Source: Selaginella moellendorffii
Lineage: Eukaryota > Streptophyta > Lycopodiopsida > Selaginellales > Selaginellaceae
Reading direction: 5' to 3'
DNA: 64,000 nucleotides
Assembly: GCF_000143415.4 (NCBI RefSeq)
Contig: NW_003314274.1
Coordinates: forward strand, 62,001-126,000
Shown here: positions 45,699 through 56,600 of the stretch, piece by piece
How positions within the stretch are numbered: position 1 is the first letter of the stretch
Layout: every line of letters begins with the position of its first letter
Position numbers and translations under genes: made by a program
Notes under the pieces: generated by a model
Database searches by the model: none
Seen by the model: only the letters and a program-made list of their open reading frames with translations
Told to the model about the DNA's origin: nothing

Positions 45699-46640
45699 TC
45701 ATCGTCCGCAAACCCTAATTATTGAACTGCACAAACCTAAGAAGAATTGATGCGCCCAGCTGCATGCTCCCATGAGCTTTTCCTTATCGCCCAATTCTTC
45801 ATGGACAAAAAGAATTTCAGCGTCCCGGTAGGTAAAAATACAAACATTCCGATAAACCTCCTGAATACTTTTGTGACCAAATGGTTCAGTAGATGCCCCT
45901 AGACATCTGCTTTTCCCAACGTTGTGGTAGAAGGCCATCTTTTTCATCGCAGATCTTGTAAAAAACCACGGCTAAAAGTTATTTCCATATGCTTCCTGTT
46001 TGTATTGAGCAAGTTAATCTCCCCAAAATAGCCGCTAAAAAAAATACGACTTCGTATCTGGAGGTCCAATGTGAAGAATATCAGCACCAACCTAAATGTG
46101 CTGCATCAATAAATCCTCGAAGCCTGGAGCAACTCGCATCCAACATCAATCGCAGCTGGTGACCAGCTGTTTCTCCGTCCATCCGTAATCATATAATAAT
46201 CTGGCTATCTCAGCTGGTAGCTTGCACAGCTTTGAGTGTAACTGTTCCTTGTCAACTCCCGAGCAAACACATATGTGCAATACCACTGTGTAAAGTGTTG
46301 GTGCTCCTGTGCTTTCCGCCATCCCAATTGACGTAATGGCTTGTCTGGTGGTTGACCTTGTTGCATTGTGCTACATTTACGTTGGAGTGCTACTGTAAGC
46401 CTTTTGTAAGTCTTTTACACGCTGCCAAAGAAGTGCATTTGTCTTCTTAAGCAGCTTTAAAGCAATTGTTTGTAGAGTATTGTACACTGAGTCATGGAGA
46501 ATATCAAATCCCTGTTGCTCAAAAATCTTCATCACCAGTGATTTCCCTAGAGCACCAAATTCGTTGGCTCCAGCAATGTTGGCCTCTCTTACATAGTGAA
46601 GCCCTTTCGAAACAATTAGCATGGTTTGTTCTTTATCAAG
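45699..46640 (-). pseudogene. Decayed coding-like stretch, unidentified
   Basis: On the minus strand, coding-like text runs 46622-46377 (KGLHYVREANIAGANEFGAL, then KIFEQQGFDILHDSVYNTLQ), then after stops GVDKEQLHSKLCKLPAEIAR and LLYDYGWTEKQL (46255-46150), then VGADILHIGPP, and finally KSRCLGASTEPFGHKSIQEV and RDAEILFVHEELGDKEK (45940-45770). Several in-frame stops separate them. I do not recognise the family. The stretch lies just upstream of the crinkler kinase-like gene on the same strand and may be a relic of a related or neighbouring mobile gene. Confidence 0.35.
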
Positions 46641-47640
46641 ATCTCATGTCTTTTTCCATACACTTTCATACATGTTGCTTTTGTTTTTATTGGAAACCAA
46701 ACATCTCCAACAAATTATTGCACCATAATATAGTCAACGTGATTATAGTAATTCATTTTTACTACCATGATGGTAGAAAACTAGTTCTTTTATCAATCTC
46801 TGCCCAAATTAATTGAAAATTTAATTTTCCCTTGTGCATTTAACCAAAAGAGTATAAAGATGGAATTTGAATTTCTAAGTGTTATTAATGAAACATACTT
46901 GACTTGGTTAGAGAAATTCATTTATTAGCTTGTAATAACTAATGTTGGGAACATTTTCAATAGTTATTTCATATTCATTTAGTGATCACTTACTATATCT
47001 ATTAAAACACTATTACTATCATTCTTTTTATGTATTGATTCAATCTTAAAATGCCTTTTAATATCCCTTCTTTAATTTTTATTAAATCTTTATAAAATAT
47101 AAATTTATAAGTCCCAAAATTAAGTTGAAAATGTATTATATAGCAATAGTTGAAATGAAAGTTGAACAAGTATAACATATTTAAACTAATTTTTTATTAT
47201 ATTTTAGTCAAATAAATACACATTTGACTAATTTAAAAAGTCTCACTCATAATCTCCATAGTTACTTTATAAATCATTTATCAATCTCTTCATGATTATT
47301 CCTTGAGCACTTCCTTAAGTGTTTATTTTCATTCTCAACCTTTTAAATTTAAATTTTTAGTCAAAACACTACTACATGACACATTTTTAACCCATATGGG
47401 ATTTACTATGTCTTATATATATATTAAATTATTTGGACATGTAAGTTTTATTGTAATTATTATATTATTATTTTAAATACTACATAAATTACAATTTATA
47501 ATTAAAATTAATAAAAAATAAGTAGATAATTCCTAGTTTTAATATAATTATTTAACTTCACATTAGTGTAGCTTGATGTCCACATCAAGAGAACATAAAT
47601 TATACTTCATTTTAGTGGCTTTTTATCTGGTGCACAGGTA
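46641..47640. other. AT-rich intergenic DNA
   Basis: Very AT-rich with no gene or clear repeat unit seen. Texture is like the blocks at 12.6-14.5 and 42.2-43.7 kb. Confidence 0.5.
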
Positions 47641-47759
47641 AATTTAAATAGTAATTGCTCAACCTTCCACTCAACTGTGTCTCTAAGGTCCTGGCAACAA
47701 GATTATGAATCGTCCTTGACGATCGTCTATTGTCTGCTGTTCACAAAAGCGGGTCGTTC

Positions 47760-47810
47760 TAAACTGCTCACAGTGAGGATCGAACTTACGACCTCTCGCT
47801 TAAGCAAAAC
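47760..47810 (-). other. tRNA 3'-half-like remnant
   Basis: On the minus strand CTTAAGCGAGAGGTCGTAAG is followed by TTCGATC and CTCAC. This resembles the 3' anticodon strand, variable loop and T arm of a tRNA, with 4 of 5 T-stem pairs formed. No matching 5' half or acceptor stem is found, so it is a fragment or the tail of a tRNA-derived SINE, 80-130 bp upstream of the oxidoreductase start. Confidence 0.35.
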
Positions 47811-47888
47811 CAAACCCTTTTTAATCAAAAGGGAAACAAATCTATTTATAAAGGGTGTTCCCTAAAAGTTACCGCAAAGTAGTACCAG

Positions 47889-49694
47889 ATGGGTAGCGTT
47901 CCGGGAGTGGCGATCCTCGGCGCTGGGATCTTCACGACCAGTCAGTACCTCCCTATCCTCTCCAAGCAAAGCTCCACTGCGCCCATCCTCAAAGCCATTT
48001 GGAGCCGATCCAAGGTAGAGCTTCTCCACTTTTCTTCGATCCTTAGGGAAAGTCACTGGTTTGATCGATCCACAGGACGCTGCCGAGAACGCTGCCTCTT
48101 TAGTCGCAAAGTTCTTCCCAGATGTGGTAGCAAAGTGGGGAGAGGACGGCTTGATCCAAATTCTAGAGGACAGTAGCATCCATGCAGTTGCGATTGTTCT
48201 CCCAGCGCAAGTCCAGGTTTTTAAACTCTACTCGATCTCTTTGGTCCTCATTCTTCTCTTTTGTTCTTCTCGCCTTTTCCACAGCTGGAGTATGTCCAGA
48301 GAGCTCTCAAGTCGGGTAAACATGTTCTTCAAGGTACTAGCGTTTTTTTTTTCTCTCTTGCTACTCTTTCTAGCGCTGATCGTGATTGAAATATGCGAAA
48401 TCGACATCAAAGAGAAGCCCATTGGACCCAGTACGTGATTATAATGTTGTTTGTGAGAAACACTCGTAACTCCATTATTCTTTGTACATGCAGCTCTCTC
48501 GGATGTGCGTGACGTTTTATCGTATCACAGTGGCATGGGCTCGCAAGCTCCGGTTTGGGCTGTTGCTGAAAACTATCGCTTTGAACCCGGTTTGATCGAG
48601 GTATAAGTTCTTTCCTACTCTCTTCTTTCTGTCCTTTAATTTTTCCTATTTTTTCCTTTTTCTTTTTTCTCTTTTTCAGGCTGCGAGGCTAGTCAAGAGC
48701 ATTGGCGACATGATGTCTTTTGAAGTCATAGTAGAGCTGCCGATGAACAGCTCCAACCCATACTATTCGAGTGCCTGGCGACGAGATGTTGGTTTCAAGG
48801 CATGGAGTTTTTCCTCTTTCATTTCTTTAGAAGTAGCTCAAACTTTCACTTGGCAGGGTGGCTTTGTTCTCGACGGTGGCGTTCATTTTGTTGCGGGGCT
48901 GCGCCTGGTAACATCTTTCTATTTCCTTTTGAACTTTGGCTGCTAAAACTCTCCCATATAGATCACAGGTTGTGAAGTGACTCAAGTATCAGCGATTGCT
49001 CGCCACGTTGATCCACTGCTGCCTTCCCCGGACAACGTATCTGCTCTACTGTACGCCTGTTTTTCTTAAAGTTCGCTCATCTTGAATCACTCTCTCTGTT
49101 TTTTTTTTTTTTTCTTTGCAGGCAGCTCGAGAATGAGTGTGCTGGTGTTCTTGTTATGTCATACTCTTGCACAGCGAGAAAGGTAAATATTCTTTTAGAG
49201 CAATGCTGAGATTCTTGGTCTTTTTACTACCCAAAGGTAAGCTGGCGAGTTTTGGGATCCAAAGGAACTGTAGAAGCTGTTCGTGATCAGAAAGATGGCA
49301 GTCATGGTTACCTGGTTGGTTTTCATTTCCTTCTTCCAAGGGTCTTGCGTGTTTCAAAATTCACGAGCAAACTCTCTTGTTTCGCAGGTAACATTCTATC
49401 CTCTGGGAGGAACCGTGCTTAGCAAGTTCTTTCCGTTTTCTGGAGTGGAGAACGAACTTAAGGCGTTCGTAGGAGACGTGTCCCAGATTGTTTATGAGGT
49501 AAATGGTTAAGTTTCTCAAGCTTTCTAAGTTTGCAGCTGGTGTTTTTTACCAGGGAAAAACTGCGGAGGATGCTGATAAACGCAGCAATGTTATTGAAGC
49601 TTATCACGACGTTGCTGTGATTGAGGCCATGCTCAAATCGAGCAACAACAAAGGATTTCCAGTCCACGTTGATAGATACGAGAAGGAGATATGA
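47889..49694 (+). CDS. GFO/IDH/MocA-family NAD(P)-dependent oxidoreductase
   Basis: Begins MGSVPGVAILGAGIFTTSQY, a Rossmann glycine motif (GAGIF) at the very N-terminus, so the ATG at 47889 is well supported. About ten short exons give roughly 370 residues. The family motif EKPI (exon near 48408) follows LEYVQRALKSGKHVLQ. The C-terminal GFO/IDH/MocA domain has GGFVLDGGVHFVAGLRL (48857-48906, substrate-binding Asp/His), YSCTARKVSWRVLGSKGTVE and DVAVIEAMLKSS near the end. Members act on sugars, dihydrodiols or biliverdin-like molecules; the substrate here is unknown. Its stop (49694) is 75 bp from the stop of the convergent PMT gene, so the two 3' UTRs must overlap. Confidence 0.9.
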
Positions 49695-49768
49695 AATGCT
49701 CTTCATTTTTCTTTCCAAAGGGTACACAGATCGAGTGAAAAAATCACACTAGAATATAAAATCATCAC

Positions 49769-52210
49769 TCACGCTTGTGCTTGAGGCCGCCACCATTGCT
49801 TTTGAAGAACTAGTAGCTCCTCCAGGCCTTTGGTATGCGTGGTGTGAACTTTCCAATGTAAGGATTCCATCAATGGCTTGAGCTTCCCCAGGTTTTCCAC
49901 CTTGTCGCGAAATATGACGTAGCTTTCTGGTCTTAAAATCCTATCCATCTCCACAAGCGTATTTGTGGTATTGCACCTGGAAAATAAAACAATCAAAGCT
50001 TGTTAACTGCAGGAAAAGGAGAACAAACCTTTTCGTAAGTCGCGTTAGCAAGTGATCAGCATGGATCAAATCGTACGTTCGTGGATATGTGCTGAAGGAT
50101 TCACACCAGTCGTGGTAGATTCCAAACAAGCCCCGATCGAAAATCGCAGGCAGAGTGTCCGGTTCGTATATAGGCACGACGTTCATCACCCAAACTGGCT
50201 GCGACGCCAAGGCTGCAGCAAAACTGGAAGAAACAGTGACACACAAAAGCCAGAGTAAGAATGAGAGCGCAAAAAGCGAAAAAAAAAGAAAGAAACTTAC
50301 CCTCCATATGCGGCTTTCATATCCAGAACGTTGCGTATGTTCTTCCAGTCGAAATTCATCTTGAGGTACGAATTTTGCATCACGTTCTTCCAATGCTGAG
50401 TGTCGGACTTAAACTCCTCGTCACCAGCCTTGCCATAAAGGCCTTTGGAGACACGAGTGAGCCAAGTTGGAGGCGTGAGCAAACGCTGTGGCCAATCCTC
50501 AGGCCAGCTCGTTCCATGCTCCTCTTCCGTGACAGGCACCTTGTGAATGCAGCTTTTCATAGGAATGTACCTGTCATGCTGCTGTTAGCACACGAAAATC
50601 TTCTATAGTTTTCTGGAACTTTTACCATGCGGCATCACGCTTATCTTCTTCCTCACAAAGTGGGGGAAGTTTCGCTCTTCTTCTCTCGTAGCACAAGTTG
50701 TTGGTGGGCTTTTGAAATATTGCAACGCCCACAGCACTGGCAGCGTCTGTAGTTTTTGCTAGATTGTTCCAGCACATTGATGCCGCTAGGGACGATGTAT
50801 CTGAAAAAGAATAGTACTTTGCTCGGTGACAAACAGAACAGCAAGGCAAACATTAAATGGCATACTCTTCCAGATCTGAACTTGATCCGGCTGTGTACGG
50901 TAAACCGGAGGGGCAGACCACACAAAGTAACCGCCAGGCCTGAGCACCCGATTAACTTCGAGAAGCAGCTTTCCTCCTGACAAGTACTAGTTAGAAGCCA
51001 TTAAAAGTAAAAGGCGAACTTACCATCTTCATGCCATGGCACTCTACACCGAGCACAATGAACCATGTCAAAGACATTGGCTGGAAAAACCAGCCGCTGC
51101 GTTCCCATCACAGCCGAGATGGCAGGAATCCCTCGTTCCAGAGCTAGCTGAACCTGTGCTTCGTGCTCGTCTTTCGGTGCAAAAGACATTGTCAACACGT
51201 CCTTGCGAAACAAGTAGCCACCAAAACTCGCAACGCCGCAGCCAACGTCTAGAACCACACGCGTGTGCTTTCCCCACTCAATATCCGGCAACGTCTGCGG
51301 TCTCAGTTAGCGAAAGAAAAAAAAATCCACATTTTTCACCAGATATCTAAAGGACCAACTTACATTCTGAATGTAGTCGATGTAGTGATCGGCTCCAAGA
51401 ATAAACTGAGTGCCAGTCCCAGGAAATGTGAGCCGGTTTCCAGTTTTCTTGACCCAGCTCTGGTCTTTCTTGTACGTGACGAGTCCCGGATGGGGGACGT
51501 TGTCGAACCATATCTGGAAGCTACACGGACTGAAAACTTCAATGGCAACAAGAACAGAAAAGAAGAAAGAATGAACCAACCTCTTCCCGGCTTTGAGGCC
51601 AAGGCAGCGGCCTTTTGTAGTTCTTTGGAAGCGGTACGAGACAACTGACGAGATCTTCGTGCACAGGGCAGTGCCTCTCCCGGTGCTCGTAATGGTGTCT
51701 ACTTGGTAGCATCTTGATAGCTTCTTCGTTGTCTAGGCAGGGAATGTAGTCTTGCGCAGCGTTTCCAGCGCAAAGTTTCCATACACTATCACTATCACTC
51801 GGGCTGGAGGAAGTTTTCTCCTCTTGCAAACTCTGAGAGTCGCCATCGATCTCCTTTCCATCATCCAGTGCCTTGTTATCTTCACTTTCCTTGGAAGATC
51901 TTTCCTCTTCCTTTGCCACACCACTGGAAGATCTTTCGCCATCCTCATTTTCATCTTCATCGTTTTGTGCCAGCTGATTTTCCTGCTCCTTTCTCTCCAC
52001 TTTCTCATCCATTCCTCCAATCTTGTCATTCTCGTCTCCAATCTCTTCTCTGGCATCGCTCTGCCGCAATGCAGCTCCAGATCCTACCACATCCTGCTCG
52101 ACCAGACCAGATCTTCCCCGGAAAATCCACACGGCCACCACGAAAAAAGCCACGAGAATGCCGATCACAAGCCTGGGAGAATGCGTGGCGAATCGCTTCG
52201 GCCTGGCCAT
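49769..52210 (-). CDS. Golgi PMT (DUF248/QUA2-like) putative pectin methyltransferase
   Basis: ATG at 52208-52210 (MARPKRF). Short cytosolic tail, one signal-anchor helix ([17 protein letters not shown]), then a long acidic, Lys/Glu/Ser-rich stem (52100-51780) like that of the PMT24-27 group. The catalytic part begins [20 protein letters not shown] and [19 protein letters not shown], continues with [19 protein letters not shown], the AdoMet motif [16 protein letters not shown] (near 51240), [20 protein letters not shown] and [17 protein letters not shown], and a second half-domain with [29 protein letters not shown] and [15 protein letters not shown]2/TSD2 proteins are needed for homogalacturonan methylation in the Golgi; direct activity for this member is inferred. 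Confidence 0.93.
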
Positions 52211-52510
52211 CCCAGAAATCTCCCGGATCTAGCAGCTAGGCAAGAACCCTAATCACTACCTGGAACAGTCACTGACGCCGATCATCGAGCGCGGCACGAC
52301 TGATGGATCGCATTGATCCGAGAGATCGCTCGGATTCCTGGAATGGATCGATCGCTGAAAGACAGAGGAACGAATCCAGCGCAAAATCTACCCGAAATCT
52401 CAGCTAAAGTAAGAAAAGGGGGAAAAGTTGGAAAAGTAAAAAACGTTAAGTACACTTAATGATTAATGTAGGTACACTAAACCTTAATAGAGAGGAATAT
52501 GCTCCTGCGT

Positions 52511-53119
52511 CTACGAGCATATTCCCTGGCGCGGCCTATTTCGGCAAAGAGGACAGGACGCATTCAAGGAGAGCCACATTCGAATGCAGCGCGAGTGAAA
52601 GCAGTGCGAACATCCGCGAAACATTCTCCTCGACGATTCCTTCCCGCCGCCGCCAGGATTCTCCTCGAATCCTCCCAGGCAGATCGTGCAAGCCTCGTTG
52701 ATCGAAGACGGAGGAAAAGATCGCCCACCAATCCTCTCCATCTTGTGAACAAAGCCACTCATCTGGTGATCAGCTCGATCTTCTCCTCGTTCTCCTTGCT
52801 CTTCTTCCTCTTCTTCCTCTTCTTCTTGGAGGAAGACCTTGAGCGCTTCCTCTCCAGGAGAATGATCGTGATCTTGGTGATCAAGCGATCCTGCTACATC
52901 ATCAAAACCACCCTCGACGTGGGCGTCGTGATCATCATCGTGGAGAATGCGATCCAGCGCGGCGAAGCTGAGTAGCGTGTACACCATCAGCAGCAATCCC
53001 AGCACCGCCACCGCGATCTGGAGCGCAATGTAGCCTTCCAGAAACGCGAGCGACCCCATCGCCAGGGAGAAACACACGGCGCTCGCGATCAAATCCCGAA
53101 TCACCCCCACTACAAGCAT
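52511..53119 (-). CDS. Membrane RING-H2 finger protein (putative E3 ubiquitin ligase)
   Basis: Intronless. The first in-frame ATG is 53117-53119 (MLVVGVIRDL); upstream sequence is open but without ATG. Two hydrophobic segments (AVCFSLAMGSLAFLEG and LQIAVAVLGLLLMVYTLL) are followed by an acidic, His/Asp-rich and poly-Glu loop (52925-52775), then the RING-H2: CTICLGGF..(long Gly-rich loop)..CSHCFHSRCIRMWL..CPLCR, with C-x-H-x2-H-x2-C spacing. ATL-type ligases usually have one helix and a GLD motif; the GLD motif is not seen, so it belongs to a neighbouring RING-H2 group. The target is unknown. Confidence 0.85.
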   Translation of the reverse strand: MLVVGVIRDLIASAVCFSLAMGSLAFLEGYIALQIAVAVLGLLLMVYTLLSFAALDRILHDDDHDAHVEGGFDDVAGSLDHQDHDHSPGEEALKVFLQEEEEEEEEEQGERGEDRADHQMSGFVHKMERIGGRSFPPSSINEACTICLGGFEENPGGGGKESSRRMFRGCSHCFHSRCIRMWLSLNASCPLCRNRPRQGICS

Positions 53120-53702
53120 GATCTCTCTCGGCTCTTCTATAGAGGCCCACAGAAACGAGAAAAAAAAGCAAACCACACTCAGTGAGACAGAAAGCAAAGC
53201 AAATGGTGTTCCTGGTGGCTATGGAGTCACTGTCCCGAGCATAGAAAACCATGAAGAAATCAAAGAGAAGGAAGAGGCAGTCACCAACCAGAGGGGAGAT
53301 GGGCTTGACCTATTCATTGCGAAATCGGCGACTCTGGATAGAGATTATCCCTCTTTTCTTCGCCAGGAAGTGAAATATCGCTGCGCAGGGCAATGAGCAA
53401 ATCTCAAATAGCTACGATTCGCACTGACCATGAGACACACAATACACTGTACCTTACAGGTGTACTGTACGCTTTTTCTTTTTCTTTTTCTTTTTTCAGC
53501 ACGAAAACTCTAGAGGCATCTAGAGAATATACTTGTCAATGAGCCGTTGACTATAATGACATGACTGACCGTTTACTATAATGTCAACGGACAAGATATT
53601 TCTATTCGAGATTTGCGAGCGCGAAAGCAACATTGACAAGAGACCGATATTCAAAACTAAGCTATTCACAGCGAGGGAGATAAGTCAAGGGTGGCGGCGC
53701 GA
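53120..53702. other. Intergenic region
   Basis: 5' flank of the RING gene and 3' flank of the sugar-transporter gene. No gene or repeat seen beyond a CT-rich run near 53470-53495 and a short imperfect duplication around 53540-53590. Confidence 0.5.
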
Positions 53703-55566
53703 CTAGTCCATGGCGGGGCCATTCTTCTCGGCCATTTGGAGGTGTTGGCGGCTCTCGGGCGCCTCCGGGTCGGCGGCGCCGCCGGCGGGCTTGACGAACT
53801 CGGTGTCATCGGCGGGGACGATCCTCTTCCAGAACCAGTGGCTCCTCCACACCAGCATCATCTCCTCGATCGGGACGTTCTTGGTCTCGGGCACGAAGAA
53901 GTAGACGAAGATGGTCATGATGAGCACCCATCCCGCGAAGAAGAGGAACACGCCGAACTTGAAGGTACACAGCATCTTGAGGAAGGCCTGCGCGATGACG
54001 AAGGTGAAGAGCATGTTTACCGAGACCGTGATGCTCTGCCCGGCCGATCGCGTCTCCAGGGGATAGATCTCGCTGGGGATGAGCCAGCCGAGAGGACCCC
54101 ACGACCACGCGAAGGCCGAGACGTAGATGCAGATGAGCACCACCACGAACGCCGCCCAGCCCTTCGGGATGTTGCTGCTCGACGAGAACTTCACTCCCAA
54201 GACGATCCCAATCACGATCTGGAAGCCAAGCGATCGATCAAACACAGGAAACACGCGGGAATAAAAAATAACCAACCTGCGAGAAGAACATCTGGACGCC
54301 ACCCTCGAGCAGCAGCAGCCTCCGCCCGTACTTATCCACAGTGATGATCGAGATGAAAGTGGAGACGAGGTTGACAGCGCCGGTGATCACGGCCGAGTAG
54401 AGCGACGCGTCGTGTCCAAACCCGATGGTCTCGAACAGCACCGGCGCGTAGAACATGATCACGTTGATCCCGGTCAGCTGCTGGAAGAAGGGGATCAGGA
54501 TCGACATGACGAGCTGCGGCCGGTTCTTGCTCATCAAGAGATTCTTGTATGGATGCTTCACCATGTTGGCTTTCTGGCTTGCCTCCACGATATCTTCATA
54601 CTCGACATCCACCTTCTCGGTTCCACGGACTTTCTGGAGGACTTTTCTTCCTCGGTCGTGGCGCCCGCGCTCAATCAGGCTGTTCGGAGTGTCCGGGAGG
54701 AAGAATCCTCCCAGAGTCATAAAAACTGCTGGGACTCCGGCGAGAGCGAGCGAGAGCCTCCATCCCCAGGGAGTGATTTTGGCGGTTCCATAGTTGATGA
54801 GATTGGCGCAGAGGATTCCTATTGTTATAGCGAGCTGGAACATGATGTTCATGGCTCCCCGGATCTTGGCGGGCGCGAGCTCGGAGAGATAGAGAGGAAC
54901 AGCCTGCACGAAAAAAATAAATTCAAGTTTTTGCAACATAAAAAAGAGATCTCTGGCAAGATCTTAAGCTGACAAGATGGAGCTTACCTGGTTTCCAAAT
55001 CCAACTCCAATACCGAGCATGATTCGCCCGAGGATGAGCATCTCGATGTTCTCGGCGGCTCCAGTGAGCACGGCCCCGACTAGAAAGCTGAGACCACCGA
55101 GCAAGATGGAGGGTCTTCGTCCATAGCGCTTGGTCACCCACGCCGCCACGAACGAGGCGATGAGCGCCGCCAGGTAGAGCGAGGACGTGAAAGTGGTGAG
55201 CCCCTGGTTGTCATACTTGCAGTAGTGAGCATTGCCGCTCACCGGCTTTTGCTTGTTGCGATAGACCACGGGGAAGAATTTCTCCAGGAAATCGTCCATG
55301 GAGGTAACACCCCCTGTAGATAGACATCTCCATTTCAGCCAAGCGATCAAAGTTTCCAGACATTTTCTCCCCAAGATCTAAGTTTCAAGAAGAAAGAGAA
55401 GAAGAGCTCTGGAGGAGTCGAGCTTACCGGAGATTCCGATGTCATAGCCGAAGATGAGACCACCGCTAGCGGCGACGACGCAGGCGAGCACCACATAGAT
55501 CGTTGTTCGTCCTTGGTACTGATCAGATCTACCGCCTTGCGAAGAGAGCAACGCTCCTCCCGCCAT
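53703..55566 (-). CDS. STP-type hexose/H+ symporter (MFS)
   Basis: Monosaccharide transporter of the plant STP family. Starts [12 protein letters not shown] (ATG 55564-55566) and ends before 53703. Four exons by eye with short introns near 55435-55305, 54990-54905 and 54275-54225. Twelve-helix MFS features: [20 protein letters not shown] (helix 1 and the STP lid region with a conserved Cys in [20 protein letters not shown]), [35 protein letters not shown], the STP signature [63 protein letters not shown] and [12 protein letters not shown]. It takes up glucose-like sugars with protons across the plasma membrane. No defect seen. Confidence 0.95.
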
Positions 55567-56600
55567 AGCTGCGCTCAAGGAACCACCAAAAAAACAGGAA
55601 GAGCGTCCTCGCTGAAAAGAAAGGCGTTCCCAAAGACTTTCAAGACATTAAATTCCTCTCTTATCAGCAAGCTTTGACGAGACTAATCTTTTTTCTTTTT
55701 TTTAGCCGCTATAATTTTTTGGAGCTGCGTGTGGACTTTTAGACGAAAACACCAGCTGGTGGAGCCAAATTACTTTGTACGTTTGCATTTTGTATGGTTG
55801 CCAACAGCCAGCCACCTTCTAACTACATTTTTTTGGGCTTATTTAAAGTCCTTAGCGTATGGCAATGGAGCGTTTGGCGAAGTTTCGTAATCGATATCAA
55901 GCTGGTCGGAGGAGAAAAAGGAGGAGAACGAGGCGGCGATGGAAAGCTTGATCTCTCTTTTTTTGCAAGCTTTACATCCATCGCCCATGATCTGCCTGGC
56001 TGGATTTCAAAACACGAACGCGGCTAGTCGCCAGCCTTATCCATCGAAAGATTTAAGATTTCACGCAAGTTTCACGAGTCTGCGCACGAGCACTGAAAAT
56101 TTTGCAGGATGGTAACGAGCTCCAGGTGTCGAACCAGGTGTCGATCGAGTTGGCGTATACGCAAGAATTTACTACGCAGCTGTTACGATGAGATAAACAC
56201 AACATAAGATACTCTGTCGTCCAAATTAAAATTAGTATGATTTTGAAGAAATTCTACAGATTATATGGCAACATCATTGACCTGGACATAAAGAAAGAGT
56301 TTTGGAAAGACCGGACCGCCCAAGTCAAGCAAGCTTGCGTTTGAAAGCATAGATTATAAACAGTGTATAATTAAGTTAGTTTCTAAACCATATAAATAAA
56401 AGGCAGGAAATAGTATTCTGGTTTCAGATTTGCAAACTTTACCGCAGGCATTGTGCAAGCCGCCAAAAGCATTTAACATTCTTTCCCCCGAGAGAGAGAG
56501 AGAGAGAGAGGTATAAGACAATGTTTAAAAAGTGTTGACAAGTCCACTGCTTCTGCGATATTCTATATACTTCCTTGACACGAAAGGCGAACCGCACATA
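55567..56600. other. Divergent intergenic region
   Basis: Lies between the STP gene (leftward) and the P450 gene (rightward). No gene seen. A (GA)n run of about 20 bp lies at 56492-56511, about 90 bp upstream of the P450 start codon and so probably in its 5' UTR or core promoter. A TATA-like TATAAATAAAAGG occurs near 56391-56403. Confidence 0.45.

Noticed and set aside
53691-54344. 217-codon plus-strand frame opposite the STP gene
   Set aside because: Antisense shadow of conserved transporter exons; no domain and it crosses the STP intron.
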